DNA from: Volvariella volvacea V23
Lineage: Eukaryota > Basidiomycota > Agaricomycetes > Agaricales > Pluteaceae
Direction: 5' to 3'
Assembly: GCA_000349905.1 (NCBI GenBank)
Contig: KB722736.1
Location: forward strand, 1,768,198 to 1,832,197
Length of the DNA: 64,000 nucleotides
Below are positions 34,540 through 44,861 of the stretch, one piece after another (position 1 is the first letter of the stretch; every line of letters begins with the position of its first letter). Below the pieces are notes generated by a model. That model worked only from the letters and a program-made list of their open reading frames with translations, was not told the origin of the DNA and did no database searches. The position numbers and the translations under genes are program-made.

Positions 34540-35071
34540 ATGAAGCTTACTGGTCTCTCTGTTCTCGCAGCTGCCATTGGATCTGTCTCGGCCGTCAACT
34601 TTAGACTCTACCAAAACAACGCAAACTGCGACGCAAGCGCACCTGGAGTTGTAGTTAAGAACTACACCAATACGCTGCACAACCCTTGCATGTCCCCGGG
34701 CAACAATGCGACATTCAGCATGAGCCTAGACTACGTCAACGGGCCAGAGTACTATGTTTCTCGTGAGTCTTTTGAAAGACAAGAAATGTATCAGGGAAGC
34801 TGACAGACTTGGATATCGCCACTAGTCGAGGCATTTTCAGAATCCGAGTTCGTACATCCGCATACGAGATAAAGTGGGAGAAACTGATTTGATGCTGGAT
34901 GAGCAGCACGAACTGCAATATCGCCAACAGGATAGCGCGCCTGCAGCAGGCCGGGACCTGTTTCTCCAGTTCAGAGCCGATCGGTAGGTGCTCACCTCGT
35001 CACGGTGTCGCCGGAAAAATGCTGAATTTCGGTCATCAGGTCGAGTGAGACTTTTGGTTGCGGTTCCATAG
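34540..35071 (+). CDS. small secreted Cys-rich protein B
   Basis: Exons 34540-34762, 34826-34847, 34907-34983 and 35040-35071 give 117 aa. Signal peptide of about 18 residues (M-K-L-T-G-L-S-V to V-S-A), then F-R-L-Y-Q-N-N, C-D-A-S-A-P-G, N-P-C-M-S, T-N-C and G-T-C-F. It has only four of the six family cysteines: the third (Y-C-W in A) is Val and the last (A-C-A in A) is also Val. Exon lengths of 223 and 22 nt equal those of A and C. Splice phase is kept at all three introns, so the gene looks functional. Confidence 0.83.
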
Positions 35072-35436
35072 ATGAGCGGGGAGTAATCCACTCCTACCGA
35101 ATATATTCCAACCCTCCTACTGATTCCTTCGGTCTGGTGATTGATGCATGTATGTCGCACTTGGGTGAGATGGAGCAGAAAAAGCGTCTATCGTATCGCC
35201 GTCTGGGAAAATACTCGACCCTCTTTCGATTGTCCCCTGATAAACACAGTTGAGGTGCTACGTCGAACGGCAAACGAACCCCGCGAGAGGGCCACAAGCG
35301 ATATTGTGGGGGATTTTCGCAACAACTCTGCGACTAAACTCCGAGTCGTGTTTCCCTTTGGCGCTAGGGAAGAGGCCGATATTTCAAAATGGCCTGGGTT
35401 AATTGAATCCAGAAGTAAACTCCTGAGTTGAAAAAG

Positions 35437-35444
35437 TATAAATT
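35437..35444 (+). promoter_or_regulatory. TATA box, secreted protein C
   Basis: TATAAATT, 39-46 bp upstream of the ATG at 35483. Confidence 0.5.
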
Positions 35445-35482
35445 CAGAGCGGTGATTAGTGTGTCTCCAGATCTCTGAGGAC

Positions 35483-35993
35483 ATGAAGCCGTCTTACCTC
35501 GCGATCCTCACTGCCTGCGTTGCATCCGCCTCGGCTGTCAAATTCACGCTGTATCAAAACAGCGAATCATGCAACCCAAGTGCACCAGGTGTCAACGTCA
35601 CGACGGTCACTGACACTTACTCGGCGTTTTGCCAAAAGGTGCCAAATGGCAACACCTTCAGCTTCAGTCTCGATGAAGTCGAGAGTCCATTCCTCTTCTG
35701 CTTCCGTGAGTTTACCGCTGGAGATCTTGACGTGCTCAGCTTATCAATGATACAATCAGTGAAAGGGTTCCCCGGGACGAGGTATGCGGAAGCGCACCGT
35801 TGGTAATCTTGCATCTAATTTCACATGCTCCGTAGCAAGGAGTGCTTATTCTCCGAAGAGCTGGGAGGCGTCAATCAAGTCGGCGCATGTTTCAGCAGCA
35901 AAGTGCCTATTTGTACGTCCTCTCGTAACACGACATTCCACACAATTAACCCGGCCACCAGCCAAGATTTCGCTGGGATGCGCTATCCCATAA
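35483..35993 (+). CDS. small secreted Cys-rich protein C
   Basis: Exons 35483-35705, 35760-35781, 35836-35912 and 35962-35993 give 117 aa. Signal peptide M-K-P-S-Y-L-A-I to about S-A-S-A, then F-T-L-Y-Q-N, C-N-P-S-A-P-G and N-V-T-T. All six family Cys are present (S-C-N, F-C-Q, F-C-F, E-C-L, A-C-F, G-C-A). The 22-nt second exon is chosen because it restores the same residue count as in A and B. B and C lie head to tail within 0.5 kb, so they are a recent tandem pair. Confidence 0.85.
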
Positions 35994-36402
35994 AAGCCTA
36001 GCGCTCAATTAACAACGCCGTCGGGCTGGGCTGGGAGGATGGCGTAATTCTGCAGCACTGTACATTGTATTCTACTATAAACTTGGGTGCTTGCCTTGTC
36101 GGGGTTGCCTCAGTGATCGATTCTGGCACACGTGGCCGAGCACGTGACTGGATTCCAGAGTAGCGGGCATCGATCCGTCCGTGGCGCACCGCCAGCAAGT
36201 TAAGCTGAATCATTCTGTCCATGGTCCTGCTTTATTCTCTTCGACGCACAACTCCCGCATCTCGTATCTTTGATCCTCTCTAGTCTTTCGCCTCGCTATC
36301 GTTATTACGTCTTATACCTTGCGCTGGTACGTCTTGAGCCACGAATTCGAGGACAACGCCCTCGTTTGCTGAGGCGTATGCCCAGTCTGTTTCGTAGCTA
36401 AA
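35994..36402. other. intergenic region
   Basis: Promoter-sized gap between secreted protein C and the next DUF6699-like gene. No TATA box recognised. Confidence 0.4.
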
Positions 36403-37430
36403 ATGTCTATACCTGCCACCCCAAACCACCGCAAGCGCAGGGTATCGATCCCTCTGGAGCTGCCTGAAGACCCGACGATCTACCAGCCCCGGGCATGTGA
36501 GTGTTTGCATGACCTTAAGCTCCGTGTGGCTCATGTGTGATCGCAGCAACGATACTACAAGATACAGTCTGGGCTTCGCCGTGGGTGGGGCAGCATACTC
36601 CTTTACCTCCCGCGCCTGCACCGCTCTACAACCCGGCCTTCGCCTACACACCCTGGGCCTCACCCTTCTCCACCCCATACGCCGGCTCTGTTGGGCTTCC
36701 CTCCTTCAATCAACCGTACACACCATACATCACGCCAGTCCACACTCCCTATGCCTCCACCACGCCACTATGGGCCCCTTCACCACTGCAGTCCCCTGGC
36801 CCCCTTCCCGCCGCTGGATTACAATCCGACGACCAATGGGAGCCCGGCGTCTATCCACTAGTTCCCCGAGGAACCCCGGTGCCCATCCACCTCGAAAAGC
36901 ACCTCGTGTACAACGGCATCGACGCCAACTCTCCCCTGCTCCAATGGGACGTCCTCCACGCAGCCGAATCCGCCCGAATCTACAACGGGCGCCAAAAACT
37001 TGTGCCATGTGATCTCGCCGCCCCTGCCACCGACCCAGGTGTGTCGAAGATATGGATCGAGTCGGATCACCCCATGCTCAAGTACTGGATGCAGCGCTGG
37101 GGCCCGATCATGGTTGAAAAGCCCGAGGGGGCAGTCGTGTCTGTGTGCGACGTGCTGGACGGGATATGGCAGTATCTCCAGCAGCCGCTTACGAGGAAGG
37201 ACTATGAGATCAACAATCTCACGCCCGCCAACGTAACGCGATTGTCGCTCGCCGCGCATCAGAGGGCCCAACAGTCCGCTGGGCTGCCTGACGTCAATCT
37301 GCAGGCTGGTTTCCTGCGTGTTGATGTGCTCGGAACCGATCGACGGTTCCAAGGCCTGCGGGTCGTCGTGGAGGATAATAATGTTTGGAAGTTGTATATG
37401 GGACTATTGCCTGGCCCACTGCCAGGGTGA
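36403..37430 (+). CDS. DUF6699-like protein, two exons
   Basis: Exons 36403-36496 and 36547-37430 with a 50-bp phase-1 intron give 325 aa. The N-terminus has a basic patch (N-H-R-K-R-R-V-S) and is then Pro/Tyr-rich with repeated Y-T-P motifs up to about residue 130. The domain begins at L-L-Q-W-D-V-L-H and includes R-W-G-P-I-M-V-E-K, V-C-D-V-L-D-G-I-W-Q-Y-L and the end motif L-R-V-D-V-L-G-T-D-R-R-F-Q-G-L, then V-W-K-L-Y. The architecture resembles the gene at 20753. No signal peptide; function unknown. It is next to secreted protein C in the same orientation. Confidence 0.85.
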
Positions 37431-39483
37431 ATTTGCGTTCGCGTTCTGGTTTTGGTGTTTCTTCGGATCATGGTGTTTTGTGGCGGGGGCGTTTGCTTGA
37501 TGTACTTCTAGCGTGCTCTTCTAGAACGTTGCTGTGCTCTCCTATGTGCTCTGTTCCTGATATACATACCCACTTGTACTGTCATCTTGTTTAGTAGTCA
37601 ATCAATTGCATCACCATTGTAATCACCCTATCATGTCAGCATGATTAGCACGAACAGCTCGCGCAACATTAGCACTCGGCGGGTGAGCGGTCCCGAACTA
37701 AGTGTGGGCGCACGAGGTTGTATTATAATAAGCTCCAAACAAAGGGCAAGAAGATCGTTTGCAACTGCGGAACCGTCTTCGCGCCTCCGCGATCCATCGT
37801 CCGTTTGGCCCAAGGGGCACTCAGGCTCTTACGCGAACCCGGGGGTGAACCCAAACCAAAGCCTTGGTTTTGGGGTCGTCCCTTCCATTCTCAGCCTATG
37901 AACCACCCCAACGACAACTCGCAGCGCATCACGATTGTGGGCGTTTAATCAGAAAAAACGCGTTGCTGCGTTGCTGCGTTGTGTGCGATATGAATAGGAC
38001 ATACAACTAAAACTATAACTCAAACGGGACCGGGGACGATCTTCCAAGGCCAACAACACGCCCGTGACGACGCCTCTCCGAGCTGCAGAGAGCCTTCAGG
38101 GTCATCTCCACACAATCAATCTGCTAGCCGTCCAGCTGCCAGCCTGAGCTCCACACACACACACCGTGACCGAAAAACGAACCACCGCACCACACCATAC
38201 ACTTACGCGCGCCAACGGACGGACGGACATCATGCCGGTTTCGTGTCAGCCCACACTGACATGGCAAGGCAAGGCAAGGCGTAAACGGTACCTCCGCCGA
38301 TCTTGGGGGGACCCGCGTTCAAGTTGATTCCTCAGGCTGCCCATTGGACGCGCGGAGGTTGATAAGTAATGCAAAAACAAAAAACAAAACAAAAATCAAA
38401 CCTTCCTACCCGGGCAAGTTTGCAATCGAAGACGCGAGCCCCCGGCCTGGGTGGACTGAATTGGGTTGAATTGAATGGGATCGAAGTGTATGGGTTGGAG
38501 GGTGCTTTTTTGAGCCCTTCTGGCACCGAGCTTTTTGAGCCCTGTGCCGACGGTTAGAAGTTGGAGCCTGAAAGGTATACACTCGCTCAGATTGCACCAC
38601 CACCATGCAAGAGTTTCAGAAACTGCAAGTCGCCATTGCCAATGCTATTGAGTCGCGGCATGCATACGTGTACATGAGTGGGTGATGGGCATGTCGGGCT
38701 TCATCGTAGCTATTCTATTGCAAGAAGAAGCCCTGTAAGAAGCATTGAAGAGCAAAAAGCCACCAGTCGTGTCCGCCACACAGACACGATAGTCGGACTT
38801 CAAGGTTGTGGCTGGACCTCTTATATACAGTGATTCCCAATTGGGGGCTCATCTTCCCAGCTTTTTCCTGCATACAAAAAGATACCCCTGAAAAAAACAT
38901 GGTGGGTCGAGAATGGGCCCTCGTATTCATGTGGCTAAACCCAATGCGGATAAAATATTCAGACACGTTTATCGAGGGTGAGGCGGGAAAGGAGACTGAA
39001 CTTACACGACCGTTTACTGTGTCCTCGATCGTGGGCGTACTATATACAGTTCTCGCGATCTCCATCTCCGTCTTTGTGTGCAACACTCCACACGACTCCT
39101 TGCATCTCAATACTGTATTGTAGCCGAGGGGGCAAAACCCTAAACTTTCATTCTCGCCGCGTTCAGAATCGTAATCGTAATACGGCAGGCCGTCAACGGA
39201 ATCCCGTTGTATCCGAGGGAAAATCCTGGCGTGAATCCTTCCGATGTGACAGCAATCATTGAGATTGTCTGGTTGGCGTTGGACTATGTACAAGACTGAG
39301 AAATAGTACATAAGATGGTATGGAAAGTACGTCAAAAGCCATGAGCCCGCGAGCTTCTAAAATATGTCCTTATCTAGTAATCTACGTCGTATTCACTTGT
39401 GCTACAGTACAGCAAACCCGTCAATCATGTTGATCAGGCCAAAAAACAGTGTCCGTGTAACCCCCGAGGAGTTCGGGGGGCAC
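37431..39483. other. intergenic, simple repeats only
   Basis: Contains short tandem repeats: (CGTTGCTG) near 37961-37980, a CA run at 38152-38163 and AAGGC repeats near 38265-38280. A minus-strand open frame of about 200 codons (39335-38715) has no ATG-supported start, no homology I recognise and biased composition, so I do not call it a gene. Confidence 0.5.
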
Positions 39484-40851
39484 TCATGCTCTCACAACTT
39501 CCTTCCCTTTTAGTGAGCCTTGGTTTTCCGTGGACAACGGAGTTGATGAACGAGAGCTCGGGATTGCACCACCTATGATGCTGGGAGAGACAATAGTGTT
39601 CGGATGCGAGTGGTGGACGAGGCCGAGAAGGTTGGATATCGGACCGAGTTTCAGCCTTTGCGCAAATTTTGCGAATCCATGTGGCGTCGGCGTCGGCGTT
39701 GGGGGACTGGGAGGGTGTTGTGTGTCGAATGGGGAGTTGGGCATTCTTTGACATGCGCATTGGGGGTGGTACACCGGTGTATCCGGTTCAAGATTCATGT
39801 CATCGTATCCTGATGTGCTCGTTGGGGAATGGGAAGCCAACAGCCCTGCGATGTCGTGAGGGGTTGAGAGAGTAGAGACAGTCGACATGATGTCCTCTAA
39901 TGACGTAGCCGAGAGCAAGCAGTCCAGCTCTGACAGTTGTCCGGAACTGGAGGACAATCTGTAGTCTTGTTCAGACCGACTTTCTTGTGGTGACGTTAGT
40001 ACCACAGATGGGCAGTTTATGCCAATTGACTTAAGGGACCTGGTATCCACGGTCACTGAGGCACATGCTGGCTCTGGAGCGGGGTCAGCGTCGTCTGCAC
40101 TTACACCCTTTTCGTACTATTAGCGAAATATAAGGTAGGCTCGTGAAAGAATAAATGCGCCTCACCTTTGTACTTTGCCGTACCTTGTTAAAGGGTGACG
40201 AGGACTTTGTTGAGCCCTTTGAATGCCTAACGAAAGAAGGCTCCGTTCTCGGCGAGCCCTTTATACTTGTAGAGGCACCACTTGGTGTGTCGGGCTCGAT
40301 GGTAATACTGGCTCTGCTGGTGCCCGGAGAAGTGTCTACTACCCTATATGATTGACGCCCTGGGTTTCCTGGCGTATGGGCTGCGTCTTTCAGCGCCTGC
40401 GTAGCTACTGCCTCGTGCGACTTTTGTTTGTAACCCTTACCATGTCCACTATGTGAGGACTGAACTCCATTTGTGGTGGAGGGAGCATATGAGCGCGATT
40501 CTCCAAATGACTTGATGCCACATGCTGGACAGCCCTGAACTGTTATATTAGAGAATTCAGCTTCGATTGCATCATAGCATGAGTGTGTGGGCCTTACCAT
40601 CCTCTTTGGAGCGGGTGTATCCTGGCCACCACTTTGAAATAGTTTTTCCAGAGTAGAATTGCGTTAAAGCATAGCGCTCTATTGAAATAGATTCTTCAAT
40701 GAATCGAGTGCCGCTTGTGTTGGCTTTAGTACATGCTAGACAAATTCCGACGTGTTAAGAAGTAGGTTTTAAGCCAGGTTATATGAGACTTACATTGATC
40801 GTCCCGAAGACTCGATAGCCCTGAGCTGCGGTTACCCTGGTGGTCGGTCAT
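39484..40851 (-). CDS. unrecognised Ser/Thr-rich protein, 400 aa
   Basis: Four exons (40851-40794, 40735-40598, 40539-40166, 40116-39484) join in frame through three GT-AG introns of 49-58 bp. The N-terminal part has F-Y-S-G-K-T-I-S-K-W-W-P-G-Y and then G-C-P-A-C-G-I, a possible Cys-x-x-Cys metal site. The rest is rich in Ser, Thr, Pro and basic residues and looks disordered, with a C-terminal F-A-K-F-A-Q-R-L-K-L-G-P-I-S-N-L-L-G-L segment that could be an amphipathic helix. No signal peptide. I do not recognise the family. The start faces the arsenic fusion gene across about 400 bp, so the two share a divergent promoter region. Confidence 0.7.
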
Positions 40852-41246
40852 ACTGTTAAAGTTCAAGGTGGAAGGAAGAGACGTACTCACTTCGCCACCT
40901 GGTGCTATAAATTGTGAGCTGCGGCCCTTAATAAGTCATTGTCTTCGAGCTATTTGGGGTGGCTGTCCTAATGCTGTACGTACATTACAAGGCTGTTACG
41001 AAAAGTGCTCATTGTACTTGGGATGACGGTTTCCGCGTTTCAAGAGGCACAGACGCTTTGACAGACGCCTGAGGGGAGAGGACAACAGTGCTTTGTTCGC
41101 CTGACATGGTCTGGCACTGTTAGGGTGGTCCGACAGGGACCACGTCACGAGGTCCATGGACTCTATTCAAAACGATATTCAAATTCCAGGACATATATAG
41201 GGCACCGTCAGGATGTACTTACACTTTCATGCAGAACCAACCTGAC
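40852..41246. promoter_or_regulatory. divergent promoter region
   Basis: About 395 bp between the ATG of the 400-aa gene (minus) and the ATG of the arsenic fusion gene (plus). ATATATAG near 41201-41208 is about 40 bp upstream of the plus-strand ATG and is TATA-like. Confidence 0.4.
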
Positions 41247-42876
41247 ATGCTTAGCGATACCAAACTTGTAGAAGCGGTCAGCGACGAGTACACTACAAGA
41301 GCGAAGACCGGTGTACCCCTGACTTGTAAATATCAGCTTGCTCGAATCCGCGGTGTCTGACATTGTCTAGATGCTCGCAACGTCGCTGAGGCTTTTGGAT
41401 ACACTCAAGAGCAACTGGAATCCATCCCACCTGAGTCTAACATGGGACTCGGCTGCGGAAATCCTACCGAAAAAGCCAACATCAAGCCGGTATGCACTTG
41501 TATTTGCCTCCATGATTGCGATCATCCAAATCCAACGCACATTAGGGAGAAGTCGTGCTCGATTTAGGGTCCGGAGGAGGGCTTGATGTATTCTTGGCTG
41601 CTGAAAAAGCTGGTCCCAGTGGTGTAGTGATCGGGCTTGACGTCTCAGAGGTGAGAGTCGCTGTGCCGTTAGAAACCGGTTCGTAACGTCCATACAGGAA
41701 ATGATTGCCCTAGCTCGTCGAAATGCTACTAAGCACAACCTCCGACCTCCACAAGTTTCGTTCGTTCGCGCATCATTAACGGAGGATCTCCCAATCGCTT
41801 CCTCCTCTGTGGACTGTGTACTGTCCAACTGCGTTATCAATCTACTCCCTCCTTCGGGAAAGGCGCATATCATAAAGGAGATTTATCGTGTTCTCAAACC
41901 AGGAGGGCGAGTCATACTGGATGATGTCAGTAGACTTATGTGAAGCTCCATCGCTGTCTAACGCGTCTATCTTACAGATTGTTGCAAAGCAACCACTACC
42001 AGAAGACATCAAGAATGATTTAACCAGTCACATCAACTGCATTTCTGGTGCTATTCGAGTTGAAGAATATAAGGGCCTCCTCAATGATGCAGGTTTAGTT
42101 GGTATGTTTCCTCTTCAGTACCCGCTTAGTTATCTAAACGATAAGCAGATGCACTACTGGTTGATACTCACAAGGACCTCAACGTATACTACCAAGTATC
42201 AGAGGGTGCATCTGCACCCACATCGTGCTGCTGTGGACCTCAAAAATCCAATTTCGTGAAGCCCCCTCAACCGGATTTCGATGCGAATGCATGGGTCGCC
42301 GCATACGATATCTTCGCTATCAAATCCGCCGAGGACAAGGCTGAGATTAACCCTGTTCCGTTACTCCGTTGGTGGGATGCTTATCCAACTGTCAAATCGA
42401 GCGTTGGGTTTGTGACTTCGGATGAGCTTGCATCTTTGATGCGCGATAGTTCCAAGACCAGACAATACGCCGTTATAGATGTCCGTCGTAATGACCACGG
42501 TGTTAGTATTTTGGGGTGTCCATGGTTCATCTCCGGACTAATTAACATTGTTCAGGGTGGCCACGTTCGCGGCAGCCATCAATGGGCAGCCCAAACATTC
42601 TATGACAACCTACCCGAATTCTATCAGAGATTCAAGAATACAGAACAAGTCATTTTTTATTGTGGAAGCTCCAATGGAAGAGGACCACGATGTGCAGGGT
42701 GGTGGGTTTGCCGATACATTTCATTTAAACATCGCCGACACCCAAAGTTGACCAGGTATCAAGACTTTTTGAATGAGAAGGGCGTGGACACGTCGAAAGC
42801 TCTGGTTTTACAAGGCGGAATAAAGGCTTGGTTGATACAGTACGCGAACGACGACATTTTGACTGATAGAGACTAA
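41247..42876 (+). CDS. arsenite methyltransferase-Acr2 arsenate reductase fusion
   Basis: Eight exons (41247-41325, 41371-41489, 41546-41650, 41698-41925, 41978-42101, 42149-42501, 42556-42701, 42756-42876) give 424 aa. Residues 1-247 match arsenite S-adenosylmethyltransferase (ArsM/AS3MT): the conserved Cys in [11 protein letters not shown] motif [14 protein letters not shown], Cys in I-N-C-I-S-G-A, D-L-N-V-Y-Y, and a Cys-Cys-Cys-Gly end. After a short linker, residues 255-424 form a rhodanese/Cdc25 domain: I-D-V-R-R, G-G-H-V-R-G-S, and the Acr2-type active site [10 protein letters not shown] (Cys about 372, C-X5-R), ending [10 protein letters not shown]. Expected reactions: arsenate to arsenite, then methylation of arsenite. 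The frame runs unbroken across the linker within exon 6, so this is one polypeptide. Confidence 0.87.
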
Positions 42877-43496
42877 TGGGATATGTAAAATCTTTCGAGC
42901 GACCTACATTTATGCCAACGCGTTGCGCCCAATAATTGGCGCCGGCTTGAACTCCGCGCCGCGTGTCCGATGATCGCACAGCCACAGTCACACGACGCCG
43001 CACTGAATCATTGATGATGCTATGCCCCTCTAAGTGTTCACAAAAACGGGGTCCGAGGATTCTGGACATCAAACTTGATTACTATGCCAGGAGCGCAAGG
43101 GCTGGTTTGCTCCAGAACTGCAACCACATCAAGGTCTAAGGAAGTCCAATATAATAACAATTTGATAGATTCATGCAACAATGTAGCTTGGGGGACGTTT
43201 GGATATTCTGCGAAGCAGCTTGATTCCTCCCCGGCGAAACGTTTCGGGGGTTGCAAAGTTACAAAGAGGTCAGCAGACATGAAATTAATATGTCCCCACG
43301 CTTGTGGATTGGTTAACGTGCTGTGATATTTTCAAGGGCAGGCCATTCTCGATTTGGGCTCTCGCGGGGTGTCGATGCACTGCCGCTGCAAATAAAACTG
43401 GCCCAATAGACACAGTCATCACGTTGACTCATCTAAAGTAAGCCATAACTGTATATACTCACGGCAATCACTGTTGATGAACCCCTAGGAGTTGGT
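42877..43496. other. intergenic region between fusion gene and its dead copy
   Basis: No gene recognised. If the tandem copy was once full length, its 5' part is no longer detectable here. Confidence 0.4.
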
Positions 43497-44577
43497 TACC
43501 CTCACTCGCAACGCTACAAAATCTACGACCACCCCATGTCCCCTCCGTATGCTCATATCCGACGCAAAAGCTTCCAATCGCCTCGTCTACTGACTGTGTC
43601 CAGCACAACGATTTTGTGAGCCCCCTCCCTCGGGGGTGCACAGCTTGTCAGATTGGTCTCCTCTGTGCTCAAACCTGGAGGCCGAATAGGACTGCGTGAG
43701 GTTTTTAGTGCAGTCTGCTCAGCGCATGTCCTCTAACCGAACTGCTCGAGTCATCGCCAAAAATCTATTGCTACTGGCAGAACGCTTCAACCATACCACT
43801 TTATCTTGCGGCATTCCTGTTGAAGAGTAGGAGAGGCTTCTGAATTATAAAGGGCTTACAAGTAGGGCGCTTTTTTGATATCCTTGCGTCAGCTTCTGTG
43901 ACTCTATTACAGATGTGCGACTAGTGAGTGCTTGAGAGAAATTGTGTGTCTACCACCTCCCCAGAGACCCGCTAATCCGATGTTACTCCGGCGCAATGGC
44001 CTACATAAATCACCAGCACCCAGCATATCGTGTTTTTACTACGAAGCCGATTGGTTTTGACCTAGACGCGGTAATTAACTCGACACTGCTCCTGCACTGG
44101 TGGGAGGTCTATCCATCCACCAAATACAGTATGTTGTGGAATGATCAATGAAGCCGCACCTCCGATACGTGATTCATCTAAATTGGAGGGGGGTTACGTT
44201 GTCGTCGATGTCCGCTATATTGGCCGTGATGCGTGTCCCTGATGCGTCCTGGGCCTCAAGGTATCGAAAGGCGAAGATGGCGTTGGGGGTAGTCACTATT
44301 ATTCTGCTCTTACATTTTACAGAGTTTTCGAGAAGCTCAAACACGCAAAGCTGGTTATCTTCTATTGTGTAAATACCCTTCGTAGGACGGACCTGCGCGG
44401 CTAGGTGAGTGCCTCATCACGAAATTAATATGACATACGTTCCTCATACCTGTGGGCATCAAGACCATCTAGGTAGTAGGGAAGATCACTCTTTTCAGGC
44501 ATTCTTATTAGAAGGTGGTGTAAGGAACTGGTTGGCAAAATGCGCGGACGACGGCGACTTGACTGAAAGGGATTAAG
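43497..44577 (+). pseudogene. tandem pseudogene of the arsenic fusion gene
   Basis: Diverged copy of the C-terminal two thirds of the gene at 41247. It starts in the region equal to A-R-R-N-A-T-K and passes a segment like A-S-S-S-V-D-C-V with frame breaks. It continues with L-L-L-H-W-W-E-V-Y-P-S-T-K, matching [12 protein letters not shown], and ends L-L-E-G-G-V-R-N-W-L-A-K-C-A-D-D-G-D-L-T-E-R-D before the TAA at 44575-44577. The SAM motif region and the Cys active site are missing or broken, and there are several stops and frameshifts. The C-terminal residues are oddly well kept. Confidence 0.8.
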
Positions 44578-44861
44578 GACGAAGATTTACGGCAGGCGCA
44601 ATGGAGCGTGTCGTGAAGTTTACCAATGCATAGTTCTGATCAGATGGGCATGAAAGGGCTGGGAATAACCTTATTCCTGATGTATGATGATTAATTTTAC
44701 GCCCATGATGAGCGGGCGATAAGCGAAAGAGGTGCAGTGTTTTGTATGAATATCATTACAGCGCAACACACGCAGTGGATTTATTCTTGGCGTGCGTCGG
44801 CCTAGCCACACTGTCTTAGTTTCAGAATGTCACCGGACTCTCAACTTTTTCATCTCGTGTC

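Noticed and set aside
38715..39335. Minus-strand open frame of about 206 codons
   Set aside because: It needs a non-ATG start, shows no domain, splice structure or secretion signal, and its composition is not coding-like.
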